Positions 8,652 through 21,030 of a DNA stretch of 64,000 nucleotides are shown here, piece after piece. Where the stretch lies: NCBI RefSeq assembly GCF_009193155.1, contig NZ_VUKD01000001.1:558001-622000 (forward strand), read 5' to 3'. The DNA comes from Georgenia subflava. GTDB taxonomy: Bacteria > Actinomycetota > Actinomycetes > Actinomycetales > Actinomycetaceae. Both the position numbers and the translations under genes were made by a program. The notes below the pieces were generated by a model that worked only from the letters and a program-made list of their open reading frames with translations, ran no database searches and was not told where the DNA came from. Within the stretch, counting starts at the first letter, position 1. Each line of letters begins with the position of its first letter.

Positions 8652-8652
<1 letters not shown>
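8317..8652 (-). CDS. membrane protein downstream of topA, 111 aa
   Basis: Two hydrophobic helices at about 12-32 (VVLAVISGSVIAASVLAWVM) and 36-56 (FEVFIGVVGLVVVVEAIVIL), then a charged tail of about 50 residues ending MAKFRPPND. The start overlaps the topA stop (TGATG), so it is translated from the topA mRNA. I do not recognise a family. The conserved coupling to topA suggests an operon rather than a functional link. Confidence 0.8.
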
Positions 8653-11414
<2,762 letters not shown>

Positions 11415-11662
11415 GCGGACCTTCCTTCTTGGTGGCTGGCGTCCGGGCCGGCCTCGGGGCTGGCATCCGGGCCGGCCGTGGCTGGCATCCGGGTCGGCCC
11501 TCGGGGCCGGCCGTCGGGGTGGGCGTCGTGACGACGACCCGGGGGTTCGCGGCTGACGGTACAACGTCACCGCGACCTACGGGCAGTCGGGCTCACCGGA
11601 GCGCCCCGGCGCGCGGTGGCGTCACGGTGGTGCTTTCGTTGACATCGGGCGGGAGGTGGGTC

Positions 11663-12835
11663 ATGGCGCAGACGGGGCCGGCGGTCAGGCCGGCGGTGGT
11701 GGGACGGCGCCCGTCGAAGCGCTTCATCGCCGGCAAGGCCGTCCGTGAGTTCCTCGCCGACGAGTGCTGGGACCGTGCGGCGAGCATGACGTTCTTCGGC
11801 GTGCTGTCGATCCCGCCGCTCGCCGTCGCCCTGACCTCGGTGCTGGCGCTGATCGGGCAGGGCGAGTCCTCGACACAGGCGGTGCTGGACGTGCTGACCA
11901 TCCTCGCGCCCGACGAGGAGGCGCTCGAGACGATCAGCGCACCGGTGACGGCGGTGCTGCGGCACCCCGCCGCGGGGCTCTCGTTCACGCTCGGCCTGGC
12001 CACGGCGCTGTGGATCTCCGCGGGGTACGTCGGGGCGTTCGGCCGGGCCATGAACCAGATCTACGGCGTCCACGAGGGGCGACCGCTGTGGCGCCTGACC
12101 GCCTGGCACCTGCTCACCACGGTGATCCTGGTGGCGTTCGGGACGCTCGTGGCGCTGCTGCTGGTCGTCTCGGGGCCGGTGGCGCGGGCTATCGGCACGG
12201 TGCTCGGGCTCGGCGACACGACGGTGCTGGTCTGGGAGGTGGCCCGCACGCCGGTGCTGCTGCTCGCCGGCGTGCTGATGGTCGACCTGCTGTACTACGC
12301 GACCCCGAACGTGCGGCACCCCAGGTTCCGGCTGCTGTCGCCGGGCTCCGTCGTCGCCCTCGCGCTCGTCGCTCTGGTGTCGTTGGTGCTGCGGCTCTAC
12401 ATCCAGACCTTCGACCGCTTCGACATCACCTACGGCACGGCGCTGGCGGGTGTCGTCGTGTTCTGCGTGTGGCTGTGGATCATCAACATGGCGCTGCTGC
12501 TCGGCGCCGAGCTCGACACCGAGATCGCCCGCGCCCGCCAGCTCGTCGCGGGGATCCGGGCCGACGTGGCGATCCAGCTGCCGGTCCGGGACAGCCGGGC
12601 CACCGAGCGGGCCGCCCGACGGCGCGCGGCGGACCAGGCTCGGGCCAAGAGCCTGCGCGAGTCGCACGGCTGGTTCGACGACGACCGGCCCAAAGGTGAC
12701 CACCACACCGGCACCGGCACCGGCACTGGCACTGGCACTGGCACTGGCACTGGCACTGACGCTCGCACTGGCTCTGGCACTGGCACTGGCACCGGCGCTC
12801 GCGGCGACAGTCGCAACGAGGATGCCCGGGGCTGA
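11663..12835 (+). CDS. YihY/BrkB-family membrane protein
   Basis: A 390-residue inner-membrane protein of the YihY/virulence-factor BrkB family, whose function is not established. Six hydrophobic segments span about 45-290. It has the family's GTALAGVVVFCVWLWIINMA helix and the following LLGAELDTEIARAR. The ATG at 11663 is preceded by GGGAGG at about 7 bases. The C-terminal tail from about residue 345 is a run of Thr-Gly dipeptides encoded by a 6-bp tandem repeat. The tail is probably disordered and its length is likely to vary between strains. Confidence 0.88.
   Translation: MAQTGPAVRPAVVGRRPSKRFIAGKAVREFLADECWDRAASMTFFGVLSIPPLAVALTSVLALIGQGESSTQAVLDVLTILAPDEEALETISAPVTAVLRHPAAGLSFTLGLATALWISAGYVGAFGRAMNQIYGVHEGRPLWRLTAWHLLTTVILVAFGTLVALLLVVSGPVARAIGTVLGLGDTTVLVWEVARTPVLLLAGVLMVDLLYYATPNVRHPRFRLLSPGSVVALALVALVSLVLRLYIQTFDRFDITYGTALAGVVVFCVWLWIINMALLLGAELDTEIARARQLVAGIRADVAIQLPVRDSRATERAARRRAADQARAKSLRESHGWFDDDRPKGDHHTGTGTGTGTGTGTGTGTDARTGSGTGTGTGARGDSRNEDARG
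12708..12802 (+). repeat. 6-bp GGCACT/GGCACC tandem repeat inside the yihY-like gene
   Basis: About 15 in-frame hexamer copies encode (Thr-Gly)n. The unit is a multiple of three, so slippage changes tail length without shifting the frame. Confidence 0.9.
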
Positions 12836-12921
12836 CGTCGCCAGACTCCGCCGAGAGTTCCCCTCGGCCCGCGAATCCGCGCGCGCCCTGTGCGCGCCGC
12901 CCCTCGTCACCGCTCGCGGCT

Positions 12922-13078
12922 ACTCAGGACGAGCGGTTCGGCACCACCTTCGTGCGCCCGATCCGGTTGGCTTACCGTCGAAGCTCGCGGGCACTCAGGA
13001 CGAGCAGTTGGGCACCACCTTTCTGCGCCCGGTCCGGTGGGCTTACCGTCGCAGCTCGCGCGTGCCCAGCACGAGCGG
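12922..13078. repeat. 71-bp direct repeat copying the PAP2 gene 3' end
   Basis: Copies begin at 12922 and 12993, with a shorter third match at 13064 inside the coding region (period 71). Shared cores are CAGGACGAGC, GGGCACCACCTT and GGCTTACCGTCG. The complement of TTA at 13043-13045 is the PAP2 stop, and it is repeated at 12972. Confidence 0.85.
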
Positions 13079-13948
13079 GGCGAGCACTGCGAGGCAGGTG
13101 ACGCCGACGACGCCGACGCTCGCACCCCCGTAGGCGAGCAGGAGCTCGGTCCGGGACTCGCCATCGGCCTGGCTGATGACGAGCATGCTCAGCAGCGCCA
13201 CGAGCCCCGCACCGACGCCGACGATTGCGAGCAGGTGCACGGTCAGCCTGGTGGTGCGCGCCGCCCGGCCGGTGGCCGCGGCGGCGTCCGCCCTCGCCCC
13301 GCCTCGCCGGGCACCGCCACCGGTGCCGACCACTGCCTGGGCAAGGAGCAGCCAGGCGGTGACCACCAGCACTCCGGCGACGACGTCGGACGCCCGGTGC
13401 CAGCCACCGACCATGGTGGCGACGCCGGTGGCGCCGGTGTAGAGCGCCCCGAGGAGTGCGGCGAGCCAGCGCCACCGTGGCGGCGCGACGAGTATCGCGG
13501 CCGCGGCCACCGACGCGGCAACGGTGGTGTGGCCGCTCGGCAGGGAGTTGGTCTCGATCTCGGATACGCCGAGCTCAGGTCGGGTGAACAGCCCGTACTT
13601 AAGCAGCTGGGTGGTCACGTTGGCCGCCCCGACCATCACGCCGACCGCGACGGCGAGCAGCCACCGACGCCTGAGGACGGCCACCAGCACGCCGACGAGG
13701 ATGACCAGGACGAGGAATGGCACCGAGACGACGTCCAGGACGCTCTGGGCGCTCTCGGCCAGGCGCCAGCGACCGATAGTGGCGCCCTCGAACGCGACCT
13801 CGTCGACGTGCTGGCCGGTCGCCGTCGTGACGAAGAACCACCACACGGCGACCACTGCGGCACCGGCCAGGACGGCGAGCGCCAGGGCGACGGCCCGGCT
13901 TGCGCCGTCGCGGGAGAGGTGCCCGTCCGGGCCGGTGGTCTGGGGCAC
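13043..13948 (-). CDS. PAP2-family membrane phosphatase
   Basis: A 301-residue type 2 phosphatidic acid phosphatase-like protein, which dephosphorylates lipid phosphates such as undecaprenyl pyrophosphate or phosphatidate at the membrane. The three active-site motifs are visible: LKYGLFTRPEL (Lys...Arg-Pro), LPSGHTT (Ser-Gly-His) and GWHRASDVVAG (Arg/His/Asp). There are about six transmembrane helices. The GTG at 13948 is favoured because TACCGT lies six bases upstream, and earlier frames read through repeats. The 3' end is duplicated twice downstream. Confidence 0.88.
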   Translation of the reverse strand: MPQTTGPDGHLSRDGASRAVALALAVLAGAAVVAVWWFFVTTATGQHVDEVAFEGATIGRWRLAESAQSVLDVVSVPFLVLVILVGVLVAVLRRRWLLAVAVGVMVGAANVTTQLLKYGLFTRPELGVSEIETNSLPSGHTTVAASVAAAAILVAPPRWRWLAALLGALYTGATGVATMVGGWHRASDVVAGVLVVTAWLLLAQAVVGTGGGARRGGARADAAAATGRAARTTRLTVHLLAIVGVGAGLVALLSMLVISQADGESRTELLLAYGGASVGVVGVTCLAVLAPLVLGTRELRR

Positions 13949-13954
13949 GCCGCA

Positions 13955-13960
13955 ACGGTA
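13955..13960 (-). promoter_or_regulatory. -10 box of the PAP2 gene (leaderless)
   Basis: TACCGT on the minus strand with a 6-base gap to the GTG at 13948. It fixes the start. Confidence 0.55.
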
Positions 13961-14063
13961 TCCCGGCCCGGCGACGTACGGTCGCGAGACGAGCCACGGA
14001 GCAGGGCGAGACGCGCACCACATGCGCCCGCACGTAGTCGGGGTGGGATGCGTTGCGCGCCGG

Positions 14064-14170
14064 CCGTTCAAAGCACAGTCGGCTGGCGGGCACCGTTCAA
14101 TCACTGCAGGCTCGCCGCTCCACCGTTCAAGCACTGCCGGCGCCGCACCCCGCCGTTCAAGCACCGCCCG
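14064..14170. repeat. 30-bp tandem repeat upstream of icmF
   Basis: Four CCGTTCAA cores at 14064, 14093, 14123 and 14153, each followed by a CACTG-like element. Spacing is 29, 30 and 30 bases. Confidence 0.85.
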
Positions 14171-14203
14171 CTCGGCGGGAGACCGACGTCACGCCCGCCG
14201 AGA

Positions 14204-14209
14204 TAGACT
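14204..14209 (+). promoter_or_regulatory. -10 box of icmF
   Basis: TAGACT about 32 bases before the icmF ATG. This transcript would carry a leader with a GGAGG ribosome site. Confidence 0.45.
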
Positions 14210-14241
14210 TCAGGACCCGCCCGACGACGTGTGGAGGCTCC

Positions 14242-17200
14242 ATGACCATGCCCGCCGCCCAGTCCACCGTGGCCCCGGCCGCCGTGAGCCCGCTGCGGTT
14301 CATCACCGCCGCCAGCCTGTTCGACGGCCACGACGCCGCCATCAACATCATGCGCCGGCTCATCCAGGACCAGGGCGCCGAGGTCGTCCACCTCGGCCAC
14401 GACCGGTCGGTAGAGGACGTGGTGCGGGCCGCGCTGCAGGAGGACGCCGACGCGATCGCGATCTCCTCCTACCAGGGCGGCCACGTCGAGTACTTGCGGT
14501 ACATGGTGGACATGCTCGCCGAGCGCGGTGCCGGGCACGTGCGGGTCTTCGCCGGCGGTGGCGGGACGATCACGCACCAGGAGATCGCCGAGCTCGAGGC
14601 CTACGGGGTCGAGCGGATCTACCATCCCGACGACGGCATGAGGATGGGCCTGGTCGAGATGATCGCGGACGTCGTGGCCCGGACGGAGCGCGCCCGTGAG
14701 GAACGGCCGGGGGCTGGGGCGTCACTCGGGTCGCCGGCCGGCACGGTCGGGGCGGTCGCGCCGGCCGGGTCGACGGTGTCGGTCGGGGCAGCGGCGCCGG
14801 CCGGGTCCGTCGGTCTTGAGTGGCCGGTCGACATCGACGACGAGGCCGCCGTGGGCCGCCTGCTCAGCGACCTCGAGGACGGCGTGCACGACAGGGCTGA
14901 GCTCGAGGAGATGCGGAGCGCGTGGGCGGCGGCCGGCGCAGCGGCACCGGTCGTCGGCATCACCGGGACGGGTGGGGCGGGCAAGTCCTCGGTCATCGAC
15001 GAGCTGCTCAACCGGTTCCTCACGACGTTCCCGAAGATGCGGATCGCCGTCCTCTCGGTCGACCCGACGCGTCGGCGCACCGGCGGCGCTCTGCTGGGCG
15101 ACCGGATCCGGATGAACTCGCTGCGCAGCGACCGGGTGTTCCTGCGCTCGATGGCCACCCGCCGTCGCGACGTCGCGACCAGCGCCGTGCTCGCGGACTC
15201 CATCGCGCTCCTGCGGTCGGCCGGGTACGACCTGGTCGTCGTCGAGACGGCGGGAATCGGGCAGGGCGACTCGGCGGTGGTCGAGCTCGTGGACCTGCCG
15301 GTCTACGTGATGACCAGCGACTACGGCGCCGCGAGTCAGCTCGAGAAGATCGACATGATCGACTACGCCGACCTAGTCGTGCTCAACAAGTACGACCGGC
15401 GCGGGGCCGAGGACGCCCTGCGCGACGTGCGCAAGCAGTGGCGCCGCAACCGGGTCGCGTTCGACGTGGACGACGACGAGATACCCGTCTACCCGACGAT
15501 CGCGAGCCAGTTCAACGATCCGGGGATCACCTGGATGTTCACGAACCTGTGCAGGCTGCTGCGTGAGGTGCTGCCCGACGGCGTAGAGCGGCGATCCGTG
15601 GACTGGCGTCCGCATCTGGACACCTCCGTCCGGGAGCCGCGGGCGACGGTGCTGATCCCCGGGCACCGGGTGCGCTACCTCGCGGAGATCGCCGAGCAGG
15701 GGCGGAGCATCAGTGCGTCGATCGACCGGCAGTCTGAGGCTGCGGACAGGGCCCAGGCCTGCTGGATCTCGCTGCAGGAGCTCGGTGACGCTCGACTGCC
15801 CGAGCAGCTGGCGCCGTACGACCCGGCGGACCTGACGTCGAGAGCGGGTGCTGTCGACGCCGGTGGTTCAGACGACGCCGGTAATTCAGGCGACGCCGGC
15901 GGATCAGCGACCCGGGACGTCGAGCCGGAGCCGGACCGGACGCTCCTCACGCTGCGGCAGCGCTACGACGACGCGGTGCGGTCCCTGACCGCCGAGTCGC
16001 TGGAGCTGCTGCGGGCCTGGCCCGAACGGCGGCGGGCCGTCACGGAGGAGGTCGGCGAGTACCAGGTGCGGGGCCGGACGCTGCGGGTGGAGAACTACCG
16101 CCCCTCGCTCAGCGGCGAGCGGGTACCCAAGGTCGCCGCACCGACGTACCGCAGCTGGGGCGACCTGCTGACCTTCCTGCACAAGGAGAACCTGCCGGGT
16201 GGGTACCCGTACACCGGCGGCGTCTACCCGTACCGTCGCACCGGCGAGGACCCGACCCGCATGTTCGCCGGTGAGGGCACCCCGGAGCGGACGAACCGGC
16301 GGTTCCACTACCTCAGCGATGGCCAGGACGTGGCACGGCTGTCGACGGCGTTCGACTCGGTGACGCTGTACGGGGAGGATCCCGCGATCCGGCCGGACAT
16401 CTACGGCAAGGTCGGCAACTCCGGCGTCAACGTTCCGACGCTCGACGCCATGAAGAAGCTGTACTCGGGCTTCGACCTGTGTTCGCCGACGACCTCGGTG
16501 TCGATGACGATCAACGGTCCGGCGCCGATCATCCTGGCGATGTTCCTCAATACTGCGATCGACCAGCAGGTGGAGAAGTACCTGAGGGCCGATCCTGCCC
16601 GGTGGACAGCGGCGGAGCGCCGGCTCGACGAGCTCTTCGAGGGACGTGCGCGCCCGACCTACGCGGGGCCCTTGCCACCTGGTAACGACGGGCTCGGCCT
16701 GGCGCTCCTCGGAGTGACCGGCGACCAGCTGGTCGACGCGGAGACCTACGCACGCATCAGCGCCGAGACCCTGGCCGCAGTGCGGGGGACGGTGCAGGCG
16801 GACATCCTCAAGGAGGACCAGGCCCAGAACACGTGCATCTTCAGCACAGAGTTCGCGATGCGGATGATGGGTGACATCCAGCAGTACTTCATCGACAGGC
16901 ACGTGCGGAACTTCTACTCGGTCTCGATCTCCGGCTATCACATCGCCGAGGCGGGGGCGAACCCCATCAGCCAGCTGGCGTTCACGCTGAGCAACGGGTT
17001 CACGATCGTCGAGTACTACCTCGCGCGGGGCATGGCCATCGACGACGTCGCACCGCATCTGTCGTTCTTCTTCTCCAACGGCATGGACCCCGAGTACGCG
17101 GTCATCGGACGGGTCGCGCGTCGGATCTGGGCGCGGGCGATGCATGAGAGGTACGGCGCCGGCCCGCGCAGCCAGATGCTGAAGTACCACGTGCAGACGT

Positions 17201-17886
17201 CGGGGCGGTCATTGCACGCGCAAGAGATCCAGTTCAACGACATCCGCACGACGCTGCAGGCGCTCTACGCGATATTCGACAACTGCAACAGCCTGCACAC
17301 CAACGCCTACGACGAGGCCGTGACGACGCCGACCGAGGAGAGCGTGCGTCGGGCCGTGGCGATCCAGATGATCATCAACAAGGAGCTCGGACTGAACTTC
17401 AACGAGAACCCCTGGCAGGGCAGCTTCGTCCTCGAGGAGCTCACCGACCTGGTGGAGGAGGCCGTCTACCAGGAGTTCGACGCCATCAGCGAGCGCGGCG
17501 GGGTGCTCGGCGCGATGGACACCATGTACCAGCGCGGGAAGATCCAGGAGGAGTCGCTGCTCTACGAGCTCAAGAAGCACGACGGCTCGTTGCCGCTCGT
17601 CGGGGTGAACACGTTCCTGCCTCGGGAGCACGCGGGTGAGATCGAGAGCCCCATCGAGCTGATCCGGAGCAGCGAGGCGGAGAAGCAGCAGCAGATCGCC
17701 GACGTCGCGTCCTGGCAGCTTGCCCGGAATCCCCTCGCGCCGTCCGGACTGACCGATCTGCAGCAAACCGCCAGGGATCGGCAGAACGTTTTCACGGCGC
17801 TGATGGAGGCCGTCAAGACCCACAGCCTCGGCCAGATCACCCACGCCCTCTACGACGTCGGCGGGCAGTACCGGCGGAACATGTAG
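14242..17886 (+). CDS. icmF: fused isobutyryl-CoA mutase IcmF
   Basis: Coenzyme B12-dependent interconversion of isobutyryl-CoA and n-butyryl-CoA, with its GTPase chaperone in the same chain (1214 aa, normal for IcmF). Domain order: B12-binding at about 18-150 with the axial His30 in FDGHDAAIN, a MeaI-like G-domain with P-loop GITGTGGAGKS at 239-249, then the mutase barrel from about 620 (YRSWGDLLTFLHKENLPGG onward). An Ala/Gly-rich linker lies at about 155-195. The second ATG (Met3) is an alternative start. GGAGG lies 6 bases before the first. It stands alone and points to use of branched-chain or butyryl carbon. Confidence 0.96.
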   Translation: MTMPAAQSTVAPAAVSPLRFITAASLFDGHDAAINIMRRLIQDQGAEVVHLGHDRSVEDVVRAALQEDADAIAISSYQGGHVEYLRYMVDMLAERGAGHVRVFAGGGGTITHQEIAELEAYGVERIYHPDDGMRMGLVEMIADVVARTERAREERPGAGASLGSPAGTVGAVAPAGSTVSVGAAAPAGSVGLEWPVDIDDEAAVGRLLSDLEDGVHDRAELEEMRSAWAAAGAAAPVVGITGTGGAGKSSVIDELLNRFLTTFPKMRIAVLSVDPTRRRTGGALLGDRIRMNSLRSDRVFLRSMATRRRDVATSAVLADSIALLRSAGYDLVVVETAGIGQGDSAVVELVDLPVYVMTSDYGAASQLEKIDMIDYADLVVLNKYDRRGAEDALRDVRKQWRRNRVAFDVDDDEIPVYPTIASQFNDPGITWMFTNLCRLLREVLPDGVERRSVDWRPHLDTSVREPRATVLIPGHRVRYLAEIAEQGRSISASIDRQSEAADRAQACWISLQELGDARLPEQLAPYDPADLTSRAGAVDAGGSDDAGNSGDAGGSATRDVEPEPDRTLLTLRQRYDDAVRSLTAESLELLRAWPERRRAVTEEVGEYQVRGRTLRVENYRPSLSGERVPKVAAPTYRSWGDLLTFLHKENLPGGYPYTGGVYPYRRTGEDPTRMFAGEGTPERTNRRFHYLSDGQDVARLSTAFDSVTLYGEDPAIRPDIYGKVGNSGVNVPTLDAMKKLYSGFDLCSPTTSVSMTINGPAPIILAMFLNTAIDQQVEKYLRADPARWTAAERRLDELFEGRARPTYAGPLPPGNDGLGLALLGVTGDQLVDAETYARISAETLAAVRGTVQADILKEDQAQNTCIFSTEFAMRMMGDIQQYFIDRHVRNFYSVSISGYHIAEAGANPISQLAFTLSNGFTIVEYYLARGMAIDDVAPHLSFFFSNGMDPEYAVIGRVARRIWARAMHERYGAGPRSQMLKYHVQTSGRSLHAQEIQFNDIRTTLQALYAIFDNCNSLHTNAYDEAVTTPTEESVRRAVAIQMIINKELGLNFNENPWQGSFVLEELTDLVEEAVYQEFDAISERGGVLGAMDTMYQRGKIQEESLLYELKKHDGSLPLVGVNTFLPREHAGEIESPIELIRSSEAEKQQQIADVASWQLARNPLAPSGLTDLQQTARDRQNVFTALMEAVKTHSLGQITHALYDVGGQYRRNM

Positions 17887-18099
17887 CGGCGGGCGGCCAG
17901 TCACCTTCCCGTGATGGGCCGGGATGTCGAGGTCGGCACGATCTCATTCGAGCCGAACCCGGCGCCGATCGACGGCGAGAGCCTCCCCGCTGTCGCTCTC
18001 GTCGTCGAGCTGGGGTCTCGGCATCTCCATGAACCCGGTGGGACCTCTTCTTTGAGCCCGGTGGGCCTCCGTGGTGTCCACATCAGGGCGCTCGCCACA

Positions 18100-20922
18100 T
18101 CAGAAGGGCGGGACGTCGTCGTCCGCCTGAGATCCGTGCTGGTTCCACGGGTCCTCCCCGCGCTGCCGCGTCGGCCCATCGTCAGGACTGTCTGCCGTGG
18201 GTGGTGTGCGTCGGGCGGGGAGCATGGTGATGGTGCCGTCGGTCTCGCGTCGGTAGACGTGGCCGGTGGGGGTGGTCCATTCGAAAATGCCGGGCTGGGG
18301 TTGGACGACGGTGAAGGCACCGACGGTCTTGAGGGTGTGGTCGCGGGTGCACAGCGGTCCGTGGTTTGTATCGGCCGTGTGCCCGCCCTGGGACCACGGG
18401 ATCGTGTGGTCGATCTGGCAGCGCTGGGCCGGGACCGAGCAGCCCGGCAGGACGCAGGTGGTGTCGCGTAGACGGACGTGCTCTTGGAGGTCCTCGGGAG
18501 GCCGGTACCTGGTGCGGCCGTGGTCCAGGACGGTCCCGGTGACGGGGTCGGTGACCAGGCGCCGCCAGGTGCCGCCGACGGCCAGGGCGCGGGCGACGTC
18601 GCCGGTGATCGGTCCGTAGCCGTGCAGGACCGCGACCTCGGGAAGGGGGTCGTCGAACGGCTCGGCGGCGGTGGTGGGGTCATCGCCGCGGTCGCGCCCG
18701 TCGACCAACCCACCGCAGCCGCTGCCGCTCTCGCCGGTGCCGCTGCCGTTGCTGCTCGTGGCGCTGGTGGCGCCGCAAGTGCAGCTGTGGCCGTTGGGGG
18801 CGTTGCCGCTGTCGTCGGCGCCGATGTGATCGGCGGTGGAGGTGCCATCGGTGGTGCATTTGCGGCCGTCGCTGGCGCTGCTGCCGTCGCCCGAGCCGCC
18901 GTCGCCCGAGCCGCCCTCGCCCGAGCTGCCGTCGCCCGAGCCGCCGTCGCCCGAGCTGCCGTCGCCCGTACCGGCGCGGTCGGCATTCTGGCCGGCGAGG
19001 AGGACGCTGAGGGGGACGGTGACCTTGATCTGGGTGTGGGTGGTGGCCGGGCTGCCACAGCGCATCGGTTCGCCGGTCTGGAGGAAGGGCCACCACGGCG
19101 GCACCGCGCCGTCTTCGTCCGGTCGACCCGGTGGTGGATCATCGGCTCGCCCCTCGGGCGGCCTGGTGGGCACAGCTGTCCCCTCGGACCCTGATCCTGA
19201 TCTGTCCGCGGCGGCTGTCCGACCGGATCGGGCGCTCTGCCTGGTCTGCTCAGCGCCGGGAGGGTGGCCGACCGCCCCAGCACTGCCGGAGGAGAGGCAG
19301 CGCGTGCTGGCGGAGGCATCGGGGTCCTGCTCGACGGCACTGTCCGGGGCCGAGGGGGCGGCGTCATCGGTCGGCGGCGGCGTCGGCGACACGGCGGGCG
19401 GCGCGCTCGTGCCGGGACCGGTCGGGCCGTTCCGTTTCGGCGCGTCTGCGGTGGTGGTGGTGTGGTGTGGTGGTGGGCCGGTCCAGCCGGTGTGGATGGT
19501 GCCGCGGGCCATGGCGGCCATGGCGTCGGCGCGGAGCTGGGACATGGTGCGGGTATCGCCGGCGGCCTTGGCGGTGGTCGCGATCGCGTCTAGGGCCAGG
19601 TCGACGGTGACACAGTCCTCGGCCGGCAGGACGGCGTAGAGGGAGGCCATGCCGTCGGGCAGGGCCTTGGTGTGGTTGACGTGCCGGCCCGCCCGGGCCC
19701 GGGCATGACGGTCCTGGGCGTCCTCGGGGTCCACGGCGATCAGAGCCTTGTTCAGGTCGCCCTGGAGCTGGGAGGGGGTGCGCCCGTCGGCCTGGTGCAG
19801 GACCTCGGCCTCGACCTCGGCAGCCACCGGGCCCGGGGCGTGCTGCAACGTGGTGACGATCTTGGCCGCTTTGCGGAAGTCGATCGCCCCGGCCGCCAGT
19901 GCGGCACCGGTCTGGGTGAACGCCCGGGTCAGGCCGTGCCCGACGGTGACCAGGTCTCTGGCCTCGGTCTTGGAGATCGCCAGCCGCAGGGCGATCTCCT
20001 CCCCGGTGGCGTCGATCTTCTCCGGCAGTGACGGGTGGTGGAACGTGGTGGCCTTGTCCGCCAGGGTCGAGGCGGTCCGTGCTGCGGCGGCGGCGGCCCA
20101 GGCCTCGATCCGTTTGTATCCGGCCAGGATCTCCAGCGTCGCGAACCGGTCGATCTGGTCCTGGTCCACCCCGGCGAGCAGCGCGGCCAGGACCGGACCC
20201 GCTTTCGCCTGCCCCAGCGCGGTCAGGCTGATCCCGAGATTGCGACCGGACTCGGCCTCGACCTGCGCGAAGACCTCCGTCAACGGCCGGTCCAGCACCC
20301 GCGACCACGACCCACCGACGTCGCATGTATCGGCGTCGTCGATGTCGACCTCGATGACGGTGCCGGTGCTGTCGCCGGCGGTGTCACGAACGGACGCGGT
20401 GCCTGGAGCGGCGGCGGTGTCATCGGCCGAAACGACTGCCACGGAATCAATGCCCTCGACCGAGGTCGGAGCAGATGAGTCGGCCGAGCCGACACCGTCG
20501 ACGGCATCGACGGAATGGGCGACATCAGGGGTAGCGATGGTGCCGGTATGGACGGCCCCAGCACCGGCGGCGGCGCCGGTACCGGTCGGGTGGACCCCGC
20601 CGTCGTCGCGGAGCGGGTAGAACCGTGGGTCGTCGGCCAACGGGTCCGCGCTCGTGGGCGGCGGGCTGCCCGGCCCGTCGTCCTCCGGGCCGTCGAGGAG
20701 TACCTCCAGCGCCTCCAGCGCGGCCGAGTCACCCTCGTCCGCCGCCTCGACCAACCCTATGAAACCCAACCGGGACAGCCGCCGCGTACGCTCGACCCGT
20801 TCCTGCGCCGCCACCGCGAGCGCGAACTCACGCAGGTGCGAGCACGGGCGGCCACCGTAACCGTCCTGCTCGCAGCAGAACCCACCGGTGTCACCACCTT
20901 GCGAACCCGTCCACCTCGACAT
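18100..20922 (-). CDS. DUF222 / 13E12-family HNH endonuclease-like protein
   Basis: A 940-residue member of the DUF222-HNH group (Mycobacterium 13E12 repeat family), usually 400-600 residues and of unknown role. The DUF222 domain spans about 220-480 (LTALGQAKAGPVLAALLAG through GMASLYAVLPAEDCVTVDLAL). The HNH zinc domain is near 820-865 (CVLPGC, CQIDHTIPWSQGG, LCTRDH). A disordered insert between them contains a GDGSSGDGG repeat. The ATG at 20922 follows TAGGTT by six bases, so the long form is real. The family is multicopy in many actinobacterial genomes and behaves like a domesticated mobile gene. Confidence 0.9.
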   Translation of the reverse strand: MSRWTGSQGGDTGGFCCEQDGYGGRPCSHLREFALAVAAQERVERTRRLSRLGFIGLVEAADEGDSAALEALEVLLDGPEDDGPGSPPPTSADPLADDPRFYPLRDDGGVHPTGTGAAAGAGAVHTGTIATPDVAHSVDAVDGVGSADSSAPTSVEGIDSVAVVSADDTAAAPGTASVRDTAGDSTGTVIEVDIDDADTCDVGGSWSRVLDRPLTEVFAQVEAESGRNLGISLTALGQAKAGPVLAALLAGVDQDQIDRFATLEILAGYKRIEAWAAAAAARTASTLADKATTFHHPSLPEKIDATGEEIALRLAISKTEARDLVTVGHGLTRAFTQTGAALAAGAIDFRKAAKIVTTLQHAPGPVAAEVEAEVLHQADGRTPSQLQGDLNKALIAVDPEDAQDRHARARAGRHVNHTKALPDGMASLYAVLPAEDCVTVDLALDAIATTAKAAGDTRTMSQLRADAMAAMARGTIHTGWTGPPPHHTTTTADAPKRNGPTGPGTSAPPAVSPTPPPTDDAAPSAPDSAVEQDPDASASTRCLSSGSAGAVGHPPGAEQTRQSARSGRTAAADRSGSGSEGTAVPTRPPEGRADDPPPGRPDEDGAVPPWWPFLQTGEPMRCGSPATTHTQIKVTVPLSVLLAGQNADRAGTGDGSSGDGGSGDGSSGEGGSGDGGSGDGSSASDGRKCTTDGTSTADHIGADDSGNAPNGHSCTCGATSATSSNGSGTGESGSGCGGLVDGRDRGDDPTTAAEPFDDPLPEVAVLHGYGPITGDVARALAVGGTWRRLVTDPVTGTVLDHGRTRYRPPEDLQEHVRLRDTTCVLPGCSVPAQRCQIDHTIPWSQGGHTADTNHGPLCTRDHTLKTVGAFTVVQPQPGIFEWTTPTGHVYRRETDGTITMLPARRTPPTADSPDDGPTRQRGEDPWNQHGSQADDDVPPF

Positions 20923-20928
20923 GTATCG

Positions 20929-20934
20929 AACCTA
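20929..20934 (-). promoter_or_regulatory. -10 box of the DUF222-HNH gene (leaderless)
   Basis: TAGGTT on the minus strand with a 6-base gap to the ATG at 20922. Confidence 0.6.
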
Positions 20935-21030
20935 TGCGCGACCACTGACATTCGAGTCCGCGCTCCCCACCTCTGTGGATCTGCCACCCACCGCGTGCCC
21001 GTCCGAACCGGTCGACGACGGCTGTGGCAG

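Noticed and set aside
14064-14170. CRISPR-like 30-bp spaced repeats
   Set aside because: Only about 8-13 bases are conserved per unit and the remainder is too short and too similar in composition to be spacers. No cas genes.
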